Source of the DNA: Tubulanus polymorphus
Lineage: Eukaryota > Nemertea > Palaeonemertea > Tubulaniformes > Tubulanidae
DNA length: 64,000 bases
Assembly: GCF_964204645.1 (NCBI RefSeq)
Contig: NC_134028.1
Span: 16,233,263-16,297,262 of the forward strand
Reading direction: 5' to 3'
Part shown: positions 21,751-33,826 of the stretch, one piece after another
Layout of the letters: the number at the start of each line of letters is the position of its first letter
Numbering within the stretch: the stretch's first letter is position 1
Program-made: the position numbers and the translations under genes
The notes under the pieces: model-generated
What the model was told of the DNA's origin: nothing
Databases searched by the model: none
Seen by the model: only the letters and a program-made list of their open reading frames with translations

Positions 21751-21799
21751 ATGATGTATTGGATGAAACGACTGAACATACTTGTATATGTATTGTGTA

Positions 21800-22075
21800 A
21801 ATCTGCTTGGTGAATTTTCTATGTTCGGTCGTTTCAATTTTACAGAATAAATATATGATTATGATTAGCGCATGCGCATTAAGCAAAAGCGCACCTGTAT
21901 GCGCGCTTTTGCCTAATGCGAACGCGTTTGAATATTTTATTTTCGGTTGTTTCTATTTGCATAATGAATATATAATTATGCGTTTGAATATTTTATGTTC
22001 GGTTGTTTCTATTTTACAGAATTTACAGAATGAATATATAATTATGAAAAAGCGCGCCTGTATGCGCGCTTTTGC
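21800..22075. promoter_or_regulatory. Repeated motif and GC-rich hairpins upstream of HNH gene, copy 2
   Basis: GTTCGGTCGTTTC-type motifs followed by ATAATGAATATATAATTATG recur about three times. Two GC-rich hairpins stand out in AT-rich DNA: 21875-21892 with 21903-21920 (18-bp arms, one mismatch) and 22048-22057 with 22064-22073 (10-bp arms, perfect), both with CTGTAT in the loop. Copy 3 has one motif and a damaged hairpin at about 51215-51245. Confidence 0.55.
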
Positions 22076-22204
22076 TCAGTGGTATGATTAGTATCCGAAA
22101 TGACTTATCAAGGGCAGCGAGGAATGAAAAAGGATGACGTTAGTCGAAGAAATGGAAGAGGATTCTAAAATATAAATCAATTTTATTGAAAATATGTATT
22201 ATAA

Positions 22205-22945
22205 ATGGAGTCAGAACAATCACAAGCTATAAATGTAACAAATAGTGTTATTAATATTTATCAGAAGACGTGTTGTAAAATAAATAAACAACTCTCGGAA
22301 TATTATAATTATAAAACTCAGAAAGATGGTAAGCAAAGTTATTGTAAAACGTGTAGTAAACTATATAGTAAACAATATAAAGCAAATAATCCAGAAAAAT
22401 GTAAAGAAAAAGATAAACATTGGAGAGTAAATCACCCAGATTATATGACAGAATACGTGAGACAATGAAGAAAAGATAATCGAGAATATTATAATAATTA
22501 TCAAAATAAATATCAAAAAGAAAGATATCAAACAGATCTAAATTTTAAATTGAAACAATATTTAAGTTCAAGATTAACACATTTATTCAGTAAAGAAACA
22601 CATTCAGAAACACTTTCTAATTTGTTGGGTTGTACAGATAAATTTCTCAAATCATGGATTATATATCAGTTCAATGATGAAATGAATATTAATAATTATG
22701 GAAATTATTTTCATATTGATCATGTGTTACCGATATCTAAATTTAACATGAAGGATGAATACAATAAAAAACTAATTTGGAATTGGAAGAATCTAAGACC
22801 TTTAGAAAAATTAGAAAATAAAATCAAATCTAATAAACTAGATTTACAGTTATATTTAGACCAGTTAACAAAGGCAAAGAAATTTATTGATCAATGGAAT
22901 AATAATTCAAATAATGAACAATACAATAAAACGTTGAGTCTTTAA
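22205..22945 (+). pseudogene. HNH endonuclease, copy 2 (single in-frame stop)
   Basis: One frame with a TGA at 22466-22468, otherwise open. A zinc-binding head (YCKTC pair) is followed by a basic linker and the HNH core FHIDHVLPISKF with a downstream NWKNLRPLEKLENKIKSNK. HNH nucleases of this kind occur in phages and large DNA viruses, often as homing or nicking enzymes. Copy 3 carries an intact homologue (51401-52078); copy 1 has none in view. The start follows a TATAAATG box. Confidence 0.75.
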
Positions 22946-23188
22946 TAAGCGGTTAAAGAATAATAGAATTTAAATAAAAAAATATTAAAAAAATAATAAT
23001 TTCAACTAGCTACTGAATTATATTATATTTTTAATATTTTCTTTTGCAATTCTCGTTAACACTAGATTGAATAGATTTTGAATGGGTTTGAATAAAAATT
23101 CTATAACTTAACTAAGCTAGTCAATTTAGTATTAACCTAAACAGCTATTAGTATCATTTTATAATACTTATAATATTTTTCTTATATA

Positions 23189-23732
23189 ATATTGAAAAAA
23201 CATTAGATGATTTGGGCATAAGTGATAATAAGGATATTCCGACCAAAATTGAAAATAATATTAATCTTAACATTGATTATGAATACTATTTAACATGTGA
23301 GCACCATCTTGAACTATTGATTGCTGGTGGAAAATCTAAAGAGTTTATTGGCAAATAATAACTTTTCAAGAATTAGATGCTATGAAACCAGATAAAGTAA
23401 TCAAACATTTCAAAATATATGAAGAAGCTAGATTAACTAGAATAAATGACTCTATAAGTGATGGAATAGTAAAATGTTACTCTAAATTATGTAACCGGAT
23501 AATACCAATAGATGATGAAAATAAATTATATAGTGATTTAAAAAATGACTACTTAGTTATGACAGAATTACAGAAATGGGTTGGATACGCTTCATTTCAA
23601 TTAGGTGGAATAATGACATTAATTTCTACTGGAGTTATAACATTTTCTAACATTAAACCTATTGAATATAAAGACAAAAGTAAATCAGATAATATTGAAT
23701 CAGAACAAAAATTAACTAAAATAAATAAGTGA
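23189..23732 (+). pseudogene. 200-residue membrane-hairpin protein, copy 2 (5' deletion, frameshift)
   Basis: Reads EKTLDDLGISDN after a deletion that removed the start and about the first ten codons seen in copy 3. A frameshift near 23355 moves the rest to the frame open at 23382-23732, which keeps the hydrophobic segment FQLGGIMTLISTGVITFSN. Function unknown, as for the intact copies. Confidence 0.65.
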
Positions 23733-24095
23733 TAGCGTTAAGAAAAAACCTAGATCCGAGAAACAAATTAAATGGGCAAGAGAATTAGGTAAAAGATCTG
23801 CAGAATTGAAAAAAAGCTAAGAAAAAGAAATTAACTGATTAAGTCACAGACATTTTCTGATATTGATTCAAATAATAATCCATCTAATAGATTCAGCACA
23901 GCTGAATCTCATAATTACTTATATATTACAATTGGGTTAATTACAGTTATTATATTCTCTGGTGTAATATATAAATATAAGTATAAATCTGATTATAACA
24001 ATAATGATTCCAATGATAATAAACCTATTATACCAGAAAATAAGTCAAATCATAAAGCCATTGAAACTAAATCTGAATTATTATTAATGGATTAA
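23729..24095 (+). pseudogene. Small basic membrane protein, copy 2
   Basis: Follows the previous gene as in the other copies; the start ATG has become AAG near 23727. The KKKPRSEKQIKWARELGKRS-type helix is recognisable, then a frameshift in an A-run, then the hydrophobic segment and Asn-rich tail to TAA 24093-24095. Confidence 0.55.
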
Positions 24096-24101
24096 AATAA
24101 G

Positions 24102-25198
24102 ATGAAAAAAGAACAATATTTAAGAGAGTTATATTATAACCCAGAAAGTGAAGTATCATATTCTAGCGTTTCAGAATTATGGGATGAAATTAAATCTGAT
24201 AATGAAAATGGTAATATAGAATATAGTGGTTTAAAATTATGGTTACAAAATCAACCAACATATCAAATCCATAAGAAAATGGATAAAACTTATTTAACAA
24301 GAAAAGTTATGGTTTCATATATCGATCAACAATGGCAAGCTGATTTAATTGACATGAAGAACTTAGAAGAATACAACAAAGGATATTTCTGGATATTGAA
24401 TGTTATAGACATATTCAGTAGATACGCATGGTCAATTCCAATCACAAATTAAACTGGTATAGAAGTAACAAATGCTTTTAAATCAATATTTAAAGAAGCT
24501 ATTCCAGATAAGATACAATTTGATGAAGGTAAGGAATTTTATAACAAACATTTTAAAAAACTATTATCTGATAACATTGTAGATTATTTTTCAACACACT
24601 CAGATAAAAAAGCATCTACTATAGAAAGATTTAATAAAACATTGAAAACTAGAATGTGGAAATATTTTACTGCTAATGACAAAAAAAACATAAATATATC
24701 GATGTGCTAGATGATTTAGTGAAAGGTTATAGTAATTCTAAACATAGTTCTATAAACATGAAACCTATACAAGCTAGAAAAGAAGATAATTCGGAAATAG
24801 TTTGGAAGAATTTATATGGAGCGTTTGTTACACATGATTTTGGAGAACCTAAATTTAAAATTGGACAACACGTTAGAATATCTAAATATAGAAAAACATT
24901 TTATAAAGGTTATACCCCTAATTTTACTGAAGAAATATTCAAGATTAAAAAGATAATATTGACTAAACCTTTTTTATATAAATTGGAAGATATAAAAGAT
25001 GAAGAAATATTAGGTTATTTCTATGAACGAGAATTATCACTTGTACCAAATCCAGATGATATAGAATACAAAATAGAAAAAGTATTGAAAACAAAAACTC
25101 TTAAAGGAAAAAAGTATTCTTTGGTGAAAAATAAAGGATACGATGATAAATTTAATGAATGGATTTTATCTAGTAAAATTAAAAGAATAAATGAATAA
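24102..25198 (+). pseudogene. Chromodomain integrase, copy 2 (stop and frameshift)
   Basis: Opens MKKEQYLRELYYNPESEVSY; the first catalytic Asp lies in QWQADLIDMKN. TAA at 24450-24452 interrupts, and an indel in the A-run near 24680 changes frame. QFDEGKEF and a TIERFNKTLK-type segment preserve the other acidic residues. The chromodomain (about 25075-25190) has lost the usual aromatic W in the KNKGYDDKF segment. The 3' end overlaps the ATPase start by 8 bp. Confidence 0.82.
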
Positions 25199-25358
25199 AG
25201 ATTTATTTATATTTGAACCGCATAATATGTTAATAACTGGGGTAACCAACTGTGGTAAAACACATTTCATATTAGACTTGTTAGAAACTATTTATAAGAA
25301 TCATTTTGATAATATAATATTATTCTGTCCTACTTATGAAATGAATAAAACATATTGA
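25191..25358 (+). pseudogene. Packaging ATPase, truncated after Walker A, copy 2
   Basis: Only 55 codons remain: MNKDLFIFEPHNM, the Walker A GVTNCGKT, and CPTYEM, ending at TGA 25356-25358 where sequence jumps to the intergenic AT-rich repeats. The Walker B half is deleted. Confidence 0.8.
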
Positions 25359-25359
25359 A

Positions 25360-25690
25360 TAACACATTGAATAAATACATATTAAATACCTTAAATACTT
25401 AAAACGCCTTTTTTATTTACTATTATTTATACAATTTTCAACCAATTTATTTTCTATTTTTTCAACTAATATATGAATAAGTTTGAAAATAATAAAAGTT
25501 ATTTATTATTACTGAGGTTTCAATATAAATTTTTAAAAAAATTATTATTTAAGGTATTTTAAGTATTAATGTATTAGGTATGTATTAAATACGTGCTAAA
25601 TACATAAATACTTAAAACCCTTTTTTATTTACTATAATTTTATACAATTTTCAACCTTTATTACTTTTTGAGTGTTAGATAATTAACATT
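25360..25690. repeat. Convergent intergenic repeats, copy 2
   Basis: AAATACTTAAAAC followed by CTTTTTTATTTACTAT and ACAATTTTCAACC occurs twice (about 25392-25445 and 25606-25660) between the two converging gene blocks. Interspersed TATTAAATACGT-type palindromic words. The same arrangement lies at 55075-55385 in copy 3. Probably a bidirectional transcription-end region. Confidence 0.6.
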
Positions 25691-25696
25691 ACTTTC

Positions 25697-26545
25697 TTAA
25701 TCACTTTCATACTCATTCTCCGATTCATCAGACCCTAATAATTCATTCAACCTCTCCGTATCATCATCAAAAGTTGTTTTATTGATATACTTATTAGTGG
25801 TCCAAACTATATCTTTATTTTCTACTTGATGTTTCATAGAATCTTTATTATCAATACGCTTTCCTGTAACTATATTTTCATTGTCATCTTTCTTAGTGTT
25901 TGACTTTAATATTATATTTACAAAGTTTGATCCTAATATTTTTTTAGCAGCAGATAAATCTAATTTATCATTACTAGGTTCATTAGATAAAAATTCACCA
26001 AATGAATCTTTATAAAAATTTTTACCGTCTACTTTTTTATTTGAAACAAACTTTGTTACATAATTAAATGGGTGTTCTATAAATTCTCTTATACCAACAC
26101 GATCTATTACATTAATAATATGTGAAGCTGTATTCATATGATTATTCCAATTTGATGGATTGTTTGAAAATTCACTTTAACAATAATCACAATAATTTCT
26201 ATTTTCACTAATATTTAATATTATTTCATTATTTGATGTAGAAGGTAAAACATTATTTGATGTAGAAGGTAAAACATTATTTGATGTAGAAGGTAAAACA
26301 TTATTTGATGTAGAAGGTAAAACATTATTTAATGTAGAAGGTTAAAAATTATTATCAATTTCATTACTAAAATTATCAACAACTTCTCTTTTATTATTAT
26401 CGATTTCTATTAGTTTAGTTTTATAATTTTTGAAAATGGGATCAAATATCAAAGCTATATTACGAGGTATTACATAATATAAGTCATCATTATTTTCATA
26501 TGTATCGATGTATGGAATATGTTTATATACTTTACCTGCATCCAT
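25697..26545 (-). pseudogene. C2H2 zinc-finger protein with VIPSTSN-type repeats, copy 2
   Basis: The amino part starts at 26545 (MDAGKVYKHIPYIDTYENND), followed by a 24-bp tandem repeat at about 26232-26342 (ATTTGATGTAGAAGGTAAAA units). Then comes a C-X2-C...H-X5-H finger (YCDYC, WNNHMNTASH), interrupted by a stop, and a carboxyl region open at 25697-26137. Start follows a T-tract/AATAAATG. Function unknown; copy 3 has the same gene with one stop. Confidence 0.6.
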
Positions 26546-26577
26546 TTATTATAAAAATTTTTATTAAAATTAAAATT

Positions 26578-27825
26578 CTAATACATAACACTACTTAATT
26601 GAGAATTTACAATATTTAATTGTGCGTCAGATATAATATAAATCTGCATTTTGAAATTTAGGCTTTCTTTGTTCTTTTTCATGAATAATTGTATTCCATC
26701 TTTAGTGTTCTGTAATTTTTTTCCAGAACCATGTAATGAATTATCCTCTGTTGTTCTAAAATCTAACCATAATGCATATTTATTACCGGTATAATAATCA
26801 ATTTGATTAATATTACAATTTTCAGATGATTTTACTTTTTCATTCATAAAATGTTTTCTAATTTCTGGCCATTGATCTATCATTCTCATTCCTTGGCAAA
26901 ATATTTTATTTGCTATTCCTTCGATAGTTATTTCTACTTTTGTTTTTTCAGGATTATAATAATTATCAACATTTATTGCGCCATTAGAATATGTTGCAAT
27001 TGTAAAAAATATTAATATACCTTTAATAGATCTTCTTGGGAAGTTAATATTCTCATTAATTATTTCATCATTTGCATTAATAGTTACAGTTTTAAATTTA
27101 TCAATATAATCATATAATAATGAAAATCCTTGATTGTATTTAGTTTGAATTGTGTTAGCAATATTTTCATCAGTTACTGTATCATATTCTAAACATATAT
27201 TCGATGATTTATAACCCATATCTTAAACAACGCTAGATAATACAATTTCATTTACAGGAGCAAATGTTATTTCGAATATAATATCTTCTTGAATTGCATA
27301 TTTATATAAAGGTGCATTATTATTTATCAATTCAAAATCTAATGGAATTTTATATTTGCTTCCATAAATCTTGTTTATTTAATTATCTACGTCCATAGTT
27401 ACCACTGCATTATTAGCTACAGATGTTAATTTATTTTGGTTTTCTGATTGGATGCCTTGAAATATCATATTATTTCTATTTTCTTTAGTCAACCATAAAT
27501 CTTTATAATGCATAAATAAATTATAATCATCTAATGAGAAAACTGTTTCTGGGCCAATCTTTATAGTTAATTTTTTAATCAAATATCTTCCAACATTATC
27601 AACAACATAATTATTATTATTACCGGTTAATTTTATATCGGCTGATAAATAAATACTATTTGGAACATAAAAAGTATTTTGTGTTAATCTAGGGTTTCTA
27701 ACATATAAAGTTTCATCGGGATTAATATTAGAAGGATTATGAGTAATTATATGATGTAATCTTTCTGCTTTAATAGCATTAGATATTCTATGATTCTTAG
27801 AAGGACTTATATAACTCCCACTCAT
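26578..27825 (-). pseudogene. Major capsid protein, copy 2 (two in-frame stops)
   Basis: A single frame from MSGSYISPSKNHRISNAIKA to the stop at 26578-26580, with two in-frame stops near 27229 and 27378 and no frameshift. The LFMHYKDLWLTKENRNNMIF segment is present. About 416 codons, equal to the other copies. The least damaged capsid reading frame in the window. Confidence 0.75.
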
Positions 27826-27846
27826 TTATTTAACAAAAAAAATTAA
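27823..27846 (-). promoter_or_regulatory. Start-codon-overlapping promoter-like motif, capsid gene copy 2
   Basis: Minus strand: AATTTTTTTTGTTAAATAAATG; matches the motif at 7514-7535 in copy 1. Confidence 0.55.
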
Positions 27847-29578
27847 TTATTTATTTTTTATCATATTCACTAATCCAAAAATAATTGCACTTACAACTGT
27901 AATTAAAAATAAAATAATATGTTCAGCAGCAAAGTTAAGAATATTCCCAGCAGATTTCAATATAAAACCAACAATTGATGCAATAATTCCGGGTAAAGCT
28001 GCAGCAGATTATTTAGATAGTTCCCATAAATATTTTGCTAATTTCTTTAAACCATCTTTAACTTTATCTTGTATAGAATTATTGTCATTCGGGGGTTTAT
28101 CTGGTTTATTTGGAGTAGGTGTAGATTTTAAAGCATTTGATATAGCTAAACCAATTGTTGTGAATACCATAGTTACAGCTGTTAGAATTGAAAGAATTGT
28201 TATTCCTTCTAATTTATATAATAATTTTATTCTATCTTTCAATGATATTTCAGAATTTGGTTTTATCAACAAATCTTTAAAGATAACTTTTAATTTTTTA
28301 ATATGATTAAGATCATATGATTTTAATAATATATCTCTTTCTTTTTCCTGAAATTCTTTGTTATATTTTAAATCATCTATTTCTTTTTCTAAAGCTAACT
28401 TTCTGCTTTCATAATCAGCTTCCTCTATAACTTGAAGATCTTTATTTAATTCTAATTGTTTTAATTCTTCATTTACATTAGTTATTTCTTTTTCTAACAT
28501 GGTTATTTTAGAAAATCTCATCTTAATATTAGCAATTTCACCAGCTGATTCTTGCATACCTTTAATTTCTGTACGTGCTTGTTCATGAAATGCTTCTAAT
28601 TCATCATCAGTTAAATAAAGTAATCCTTTTTCTAGTAAAGATTGTATTCGATTTATTCCAGTTTCAGCACCAGATGTATCTGACATACTATTCATCAGTT
28701 CTTCTGTATCACTTAATCTATCAATTTGTTCTTCTAATACTATTTTCAATTGACTTGAATCATTGTCAATTTGTTGAATATCTCTTCTCGATGTTTCGGA
28801 TGTTGAAGATCTTAATCTATCTAATCGATTTGCACAATCTTCATCATTTTCTGGATCATAAGCAGGATTTTGATTTGGATTTTTAAATGGTGAATATTTC
28901 TTTATATAAATATTAGGAATTGGTTCTTCTTCATTTATTCTATCGATTGCATTCCATATAATTCTGAGAAATTCTCTACCGCCTTTTAAACCTTCAATTG
29001 TAGATCTTGCTAACATTCAGGTTCAAAAATATTTTCTTGTCCCATTCTAGATAATTTTAATTTTACATTTTCACCATTTAATTCAAAATTATAAAACCAT
29101 GAATCATTTATAAATTCTAAATTATTCGTGAAAAATGGGTCATCTTTTAAAATTTGTTCTACAACACCTTCTGTATCAATTTCATCTATTTCAACTTTTG
29201 GTAATAATTCGTTAACAATTGTATCTGTTACTCTAGTTTTCATTAAATATAAATCTTCTTTCAATTCAGGATCAGTTGTATTTACTAATCTATTCATTAA
29301 ATCTTTTCTAAATGTTACGGGTTTAATTACATCCCTATTGGGAGCTGTTATATATTATTTAAATTTTTTGTGTGTTTCAATATCATCTTTAAATTCATCA
29401 TAATCATATAATATAGGCCCACTAGAATCATCTTCATCTTCATTTAAATTATTATTAAATTTTGTTTCATTATCAATATTATTTACAGCATCATTATTAT
29501 CATCATCATTATTATCATCATCATTATTATTTTCCCATGTCTTCCAATGGAATATCTACTCCACCTTCTGCCATTTAT
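27847..29578 (-). pseudogene. Coiled-coil plus hydrophobic-tail protein, copy 2
   Basis: Longest version (about 575 codons). The amino end after the start at about 29576 is acidic/Asn-rich over an AAT/ATC repeat and frameshifted. Open stretches at 29010-29297 and 28009-29016 are one base out of frame with each other. They carry long Lys/Glu coiled coils (ITMLEKEITNVNEELKQLEL), the STPTPNKPDKPP linker and a hydrophobic segment. A stop at about 28006 precedes the last Ala/Gly hydrophobic segments. Middle region differs in length from copies 1 and 3. Confidence 0.6.
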
Positions 29579-30837
29579 ATAATAAAAATTAACATTTAAA
29601 ATATAATATTCCTCCGATTACAATTCCTATACAAGTAATAGCTAATTTAGTATTTTCATGGGATTTATTATCATCATTTAGTTTAATTGTATCATGTTGG
29701 ATAATATCAATTTTACCATTTTCTGTAGTATTATAATCTTTTATTTTAGAATCATTATTTAATTTAATATTCTTAGTTTTAGTTTCTGTTGATTGAATAT
29801 GTTTGAATATGTTTTTTATTTTTTTCACCTTCCATTAATTTTGGAGCAGTTATAACCATTTTATTTATATCATTCAATCCAAATGAATTATTTATTGTTG
29901 CAGTTTTAATTAGATTATTATAACCAATTATATTTCCCATCTTTAATACTAAATCATTAGAAATAATTAATAGATTAGGGCCTATACAATAATTTAATCT
30001 AATATGTGATTTATCTAAATAATTTTGATATCTTACTATGTTTTCTGGAATCGATCTATTTTTATCATTATGAATTGAATCTTCAAATAATACTTTGAAT
30101 TGTTTCTGCGCATCAAATGAAGTGTTATCATTTACAACTATTGGTGATCTTGTTTCAACTTGCGCACCAAAAATACATATCAAATAAGTTCTATTTGATT
30201 GATTTATTCTTTGTATTCCAGCTTTAGTAAAACCTTCACTATTTTATAAAATGAAATTAATCCAACCATTATTGTTTTGTTGTTGTATATTATTATAATA
30301 TTTTGGTAATTCATTCCAATTTAGTGTTCTTATATCTGAATTTGTTATTATTTTTCCAAATTCTTTAGTATATAATATTCCTAATCCACCCATTGTACCA
30401 ATTTTTGCTCTAAAATCATTATTTGAATTAATATTAAATTCATTACATATTTTATAAAACTTAGAAAAATTAATATTATTATTTAGGTCTTTAAAATATT
30501 TTGAACCTGGTAAAGGACATTCTAATTCATCTAATATTAATTTTATTTGAAAATATATATGAAATCTAAAAAGTGATAACATCAATGGTAAACTTGGTTT
30601 GTTTAAATGATCATTCCAACTAATTCCACATCCTGTTGTTGCGCAATAAACAGCAAAATTTAATTGGTTCTGCCAATACTTCATATTAGATTTTAATAAC
30701 CATTGTTTTGCCTCATTTAAATTTTTAAAATTAATTACGTAAACATTTAATATATTTTCCATTTTAACATTAAAATTATTAGTTTCAGTAACATAAATAT
30801 CTAAAATAAATATAGCTGCAAAGCAGCGATAACGGGT

Positions 30838-31010
30838 TTTCGTGAGATAAGCAATTTATAATAGCATAGCTATCATATACGGCTCCGCGTCCTCTGATGG
30901 CATGTGTATTAGGTGACAATTCAATTCAATTCTTTATTGATCCTAATTACATTGAAATTTCGGGATAAAATTCCCAAATTCAATAAATACAAATTTTAAA
31001 ATGAATTAAT
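30838..31010. repeat. Dispersed repeat, probable non-LTR 3' end, copy a
   Basis: About 170 bp including GCAATTTATAATAGCATAGC and GGGATAAAATTCCCAAATTC; closely matches 47795-47970. In minus orientation it would end in an AT-rich tail, as 3' untranslated regions of non-LTR elements do. Confidence 0.7.
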
Positions 31011-31059
31011 ACAACATACATGACACACTTTTTCTGCACAGTCTTAGAATCCTGTTCAA

Positions 31060-31320
31060 CGGTGGATTTCAACAAAGCATTTGATAAGGCTCAAAATCAG
31101 CCATTACTAAACAGGCTATTAGGAAACAGTATCAATGATAGGTCGCCCAAATGGCTCAGCAGTTATCTCTGAACGGAAACTTGTAACCGAAATCAACGGA
31201 ACGCCTCATCTTGGAATGAGACGGTCTAACTAGTTGAGTCTTCTGTTTAATGTCCTGACAAATGACATACACAGTAATCCAAAATCTACCAGACCGAGTA
31301 AATTTCCAAAACGACCTTAA
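31060..31320 (+). pseudogene. Non-LTR reverse transcriptase fragment
   Basis: Plus-strand frame with VDFNKAFDKAQNQPLLNRLL, then WLSSYL, then remnants of the LLFNVLTNDIHSN block. These are the D-F-x-KAFD and downstream motifs of non-LTR reverse transcriptases; stops and frameshifts throughout. The active-site YADD/FADD region is not present. Confidence 0.6.
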
Positions 31321-31365
31321 CACACTGTTCGACCAAAAAACTTAATGTTCCGACAAAACCACGGG

Positions 31366-32137
31366 GACAAAACCAAAATAATGAATTGTCGCGGGCGATA
31401 AAACCAAAATATTGAATTGTCGCGGGCGACAAAACCAAACTAATGAATTGTCGCGGGCGATAAAACCGTAATAATGAATTTTAGCGGGCGATAAAACCAA
31501 AATAATGAATTATCGCTGGCGATAAAACCAAAATATTGAATTGTCGCAGGCGATAAAACCAAAATATTGAATTGTCGCGGGCGACAAAACCAAAATATTG
31601 AATTGTCGCGGGCGACAAAACCAAACTAATGAATTGTCGCGGGCGATGAAATCGTAATAATGAATTTTAGCGGGCGATAATACCAAAATAATGATTTATC
31701 GCTGGCGATAAAACCAAAATATTGAATTGTCGCAGGCGATAAAACCAAAATATTGAATTGTCGCGGGCGACAAAACCAAAAAAGAAAATTGTTGCGGGCG
31801 ACAAAAACAAAATATAAAACCAAAATAATGAATTGTCGCGGGCGACAAAACCAAAAAGAAGAATTGTCGCGGGCGACAAAACCAAAATAATGAATTGTCG
31901 CTGGCGATAAAACCAAAGTAATGAATTGTCGTGGGCGATAAAACCAAATTATTGAATTTTCGCGGGCGACAAAACCAAAATATTGAATTGTCTCGGGCGA
32001 CAAAACCAAACTAATGAATTGTCGCAAGCGATAAAACCAAAATAATGAATTGTCGCGGGCGATAAAACCAAAATATTGAATTGTCGCGTGTGACAAAACC
32101 AAAATAATGAATTGTCGCGGGCGACAAAATCAAAATC
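31366..32137. repeat. 31-bp minisatellite
   Basis: About 25 units of the form ATAAAACCAAAATAATGAAT plus TGTCGCGGGCG. The unit contains the short inverted pair TCGC/GCGA. Open frames on the minus strand here are an artefact of the period not containing stops. Non-coding. Confidence 0.92.
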
Positions 32138-33392
32138 ATCGTTTTCTCGCGTTATTTTAGTTTTGGTCGTTTTGTCGTAATGTCACCCTCATTTGCATAT
32201 TCGTGTTATTTTATCTTATCAGCCTCCATACTAAAGCCTTAAGGTCGCGTAAAACTCGATAAACACTTCAAGCGACACAGCGAACGATCTCCTTTCCCCC
32301 ACAGCGAACGCTTACTCCGAATGTCAAGTGTGAGTCCAGCATACGGATAGGAGTGTGTTATATACTTGTATTTAGTAAATACCTTGTGGATTTGACAGTG
32401 ATCGGTATGTACTGTAGGAAATATAGAGTATTGATGGTACTGATATAGAGGTTGAAGCCCGCGGCCGAATAAAGTAATATATTCTTTTATTTTGATACCT
32501 CGTCGACATAACAGCTTTTCTCCGCTATATCTCTTCGGCGTGTTTAGTTTAGGCCTACGACTCCCTGGTACACTTATGATTTATCTTAGTAAATACACGG
32601 TTAATTCGGTAATGAAAAATAGGTATTGCTAAACTAACTGCTTGACGCCCGCAGACAAATCACTGGTAGTTATAAATTAATTTGTACTCGATTTGATTCT
32701 CATGATGAGGAGAAACTCGCAGCTGATCCCCGGAACGACGATGTAGTGACACACGTCGATTTGTCGATGTTTACGGCTCGACAGTGCTTTTAAAATCTAA
32801 AGTAGTAAATTTCCTGTGTATCGGTAATATGATTTGATGAGGAAATTGGGCTATTGTTAAAATTAGTTTTTAAAAACCGCGACAGAATGTGCAATCTTTG
32901 GGTAATAAATTTGTTAATTTATGCTTGAATTGATAATCGACGTGACAAGAAACGTGCGGTAGATTTCGGAAAGACGACTTAGAAAAACATGTCGGCTCTT
33001 TGAATGGGGCTCAATTTTCGATGTTTACGGCCCGACAGTGCTTTTGTAACGTTGATTCTTCAAAATTCGCACGGAGTATTTGTAGATTGAAGTGAGCTGA
33101 ATGATATCAGACGGATTGTATCGGCAACAGCGGTAATGTTAAAAAGCCTATGTACTTTTGACAAAAAAAGTGTGGAAAATAATAATAATATTAATAATAA
33201 TATTAATAAGAAACACGCGAATCTCAATAGGGTTTTCTGTGATGTAACAGAAAACCCTAATTAATGAATTAAAAACTTCATTTCTATATGTAATATCTTT
33301 ATTAAAATCTATTGCAGGAATATTATATTTAATTGATTTATTATATTGAAAAGCTTTTAGAAAACTTATCTACCCTTTATATAATAAAAAAA

Positions 33393-33826
33393 TTAATAAT
33401 TTATTAATTCTTTTAATAATTTAACTTGTTCTTCAACTGTTATATGACCATTTAAACTTATTATATAATCTAGTGTATTTTTCACTTATTTATTTCTTTT
33501 GTATTAGTTTTAATTTTTTCTTTATTACTTTTTATATTTAATTTTGAACTTATACCGGTTAAAACACTTGAACTTAAACCTAACATACCAATTGATATAG
33601 CTAAAGGTGTTTATGGACTGAATATTGCTAGAAATGTTATTACAAAACTAATTGTAACCGAACCACTGATAATAAAATAATATATGATTTTACTTTTTAA
33701 ATATTTTTTCTTTTTTATCTTTAAGTCACTTTCAAATTCTAATATTTGTTTTTCTAAATATATTTTTAATTTAGTTTTATTTATATCATGAGGAATAATA
33801 TCAATATTATCAACTTTATCATCCAT
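33393..33826 (-). pseudogene. Coiled-coil/two-membrane-segment protein, copy 2
   Basis: Starts at 33826 (MDDKVDNIDIIPHDINKTKL) behind TTTTTTGCTAAATAAATG. The helix and first hydrophobic segment are open to 33611, where a stop falls in the FLAIFSP region; a further indel near 33485 disrupts the carboxyl helix. Homologue of the intact 59928-60353 gene. Confidence 0.65.

Larger units (their letters stand above)
30805..33258. mobile_element. Composite transposon insertion inside the 444-residue gene, copy 2
   Basis: Bounded by loss and return of similarity to the intact gene. Contains a dispersed repeat (30838-31010), a reverse-transcriptase fragment (31060-31320), a 31-bp minisatellite (31366-32137) and an unknown segment ending in a perfect hairpin, AGGGTTTTCTGT at 33229 paired with ACAGAAAACCCT at 33247. 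The last 280 bp are shared, in the opposite orientation, with 61233-61510 in copy 3. Confidence 0.7.
29589..33375 (-). pseudogene. Large conserved protein (444-residue family), copy 2, split by a 2.45-kb insertion
   Basis: The carboxyl two-thirds (29589-30800) retains QNQLNFAVYCATTGCG and GPNLLIISNDLVLKMG but has a stop at about 30244 and a frameshift near 29810. Similarity to copy 3 breaks at about 30805 and resumes at 33259, where the amino-terminal codons follow. The former start near 33373 reads GGG instead of ATG. Confidence 0.75.

Noticed and set aside
28082-29403. Plus-strand open frames opposite the coiled-coil gene of copy 2 (also 57682-58050 and 55506-55787 in copy 3, 6715-6978 in copy 1)
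   Set aside because: Antisense shadows of Lys/Glu/Asn-rich coding sequence; they read as Leu/Ser/Phe-rich peptides without independent support.
31626-32102. Long minus-strand open frames across the 31-bp minisatellite
   Set aside because: They result from a stop-free repeat period and encode only a repetitive FWF/ARDN-type pattern; no start context or homologue.
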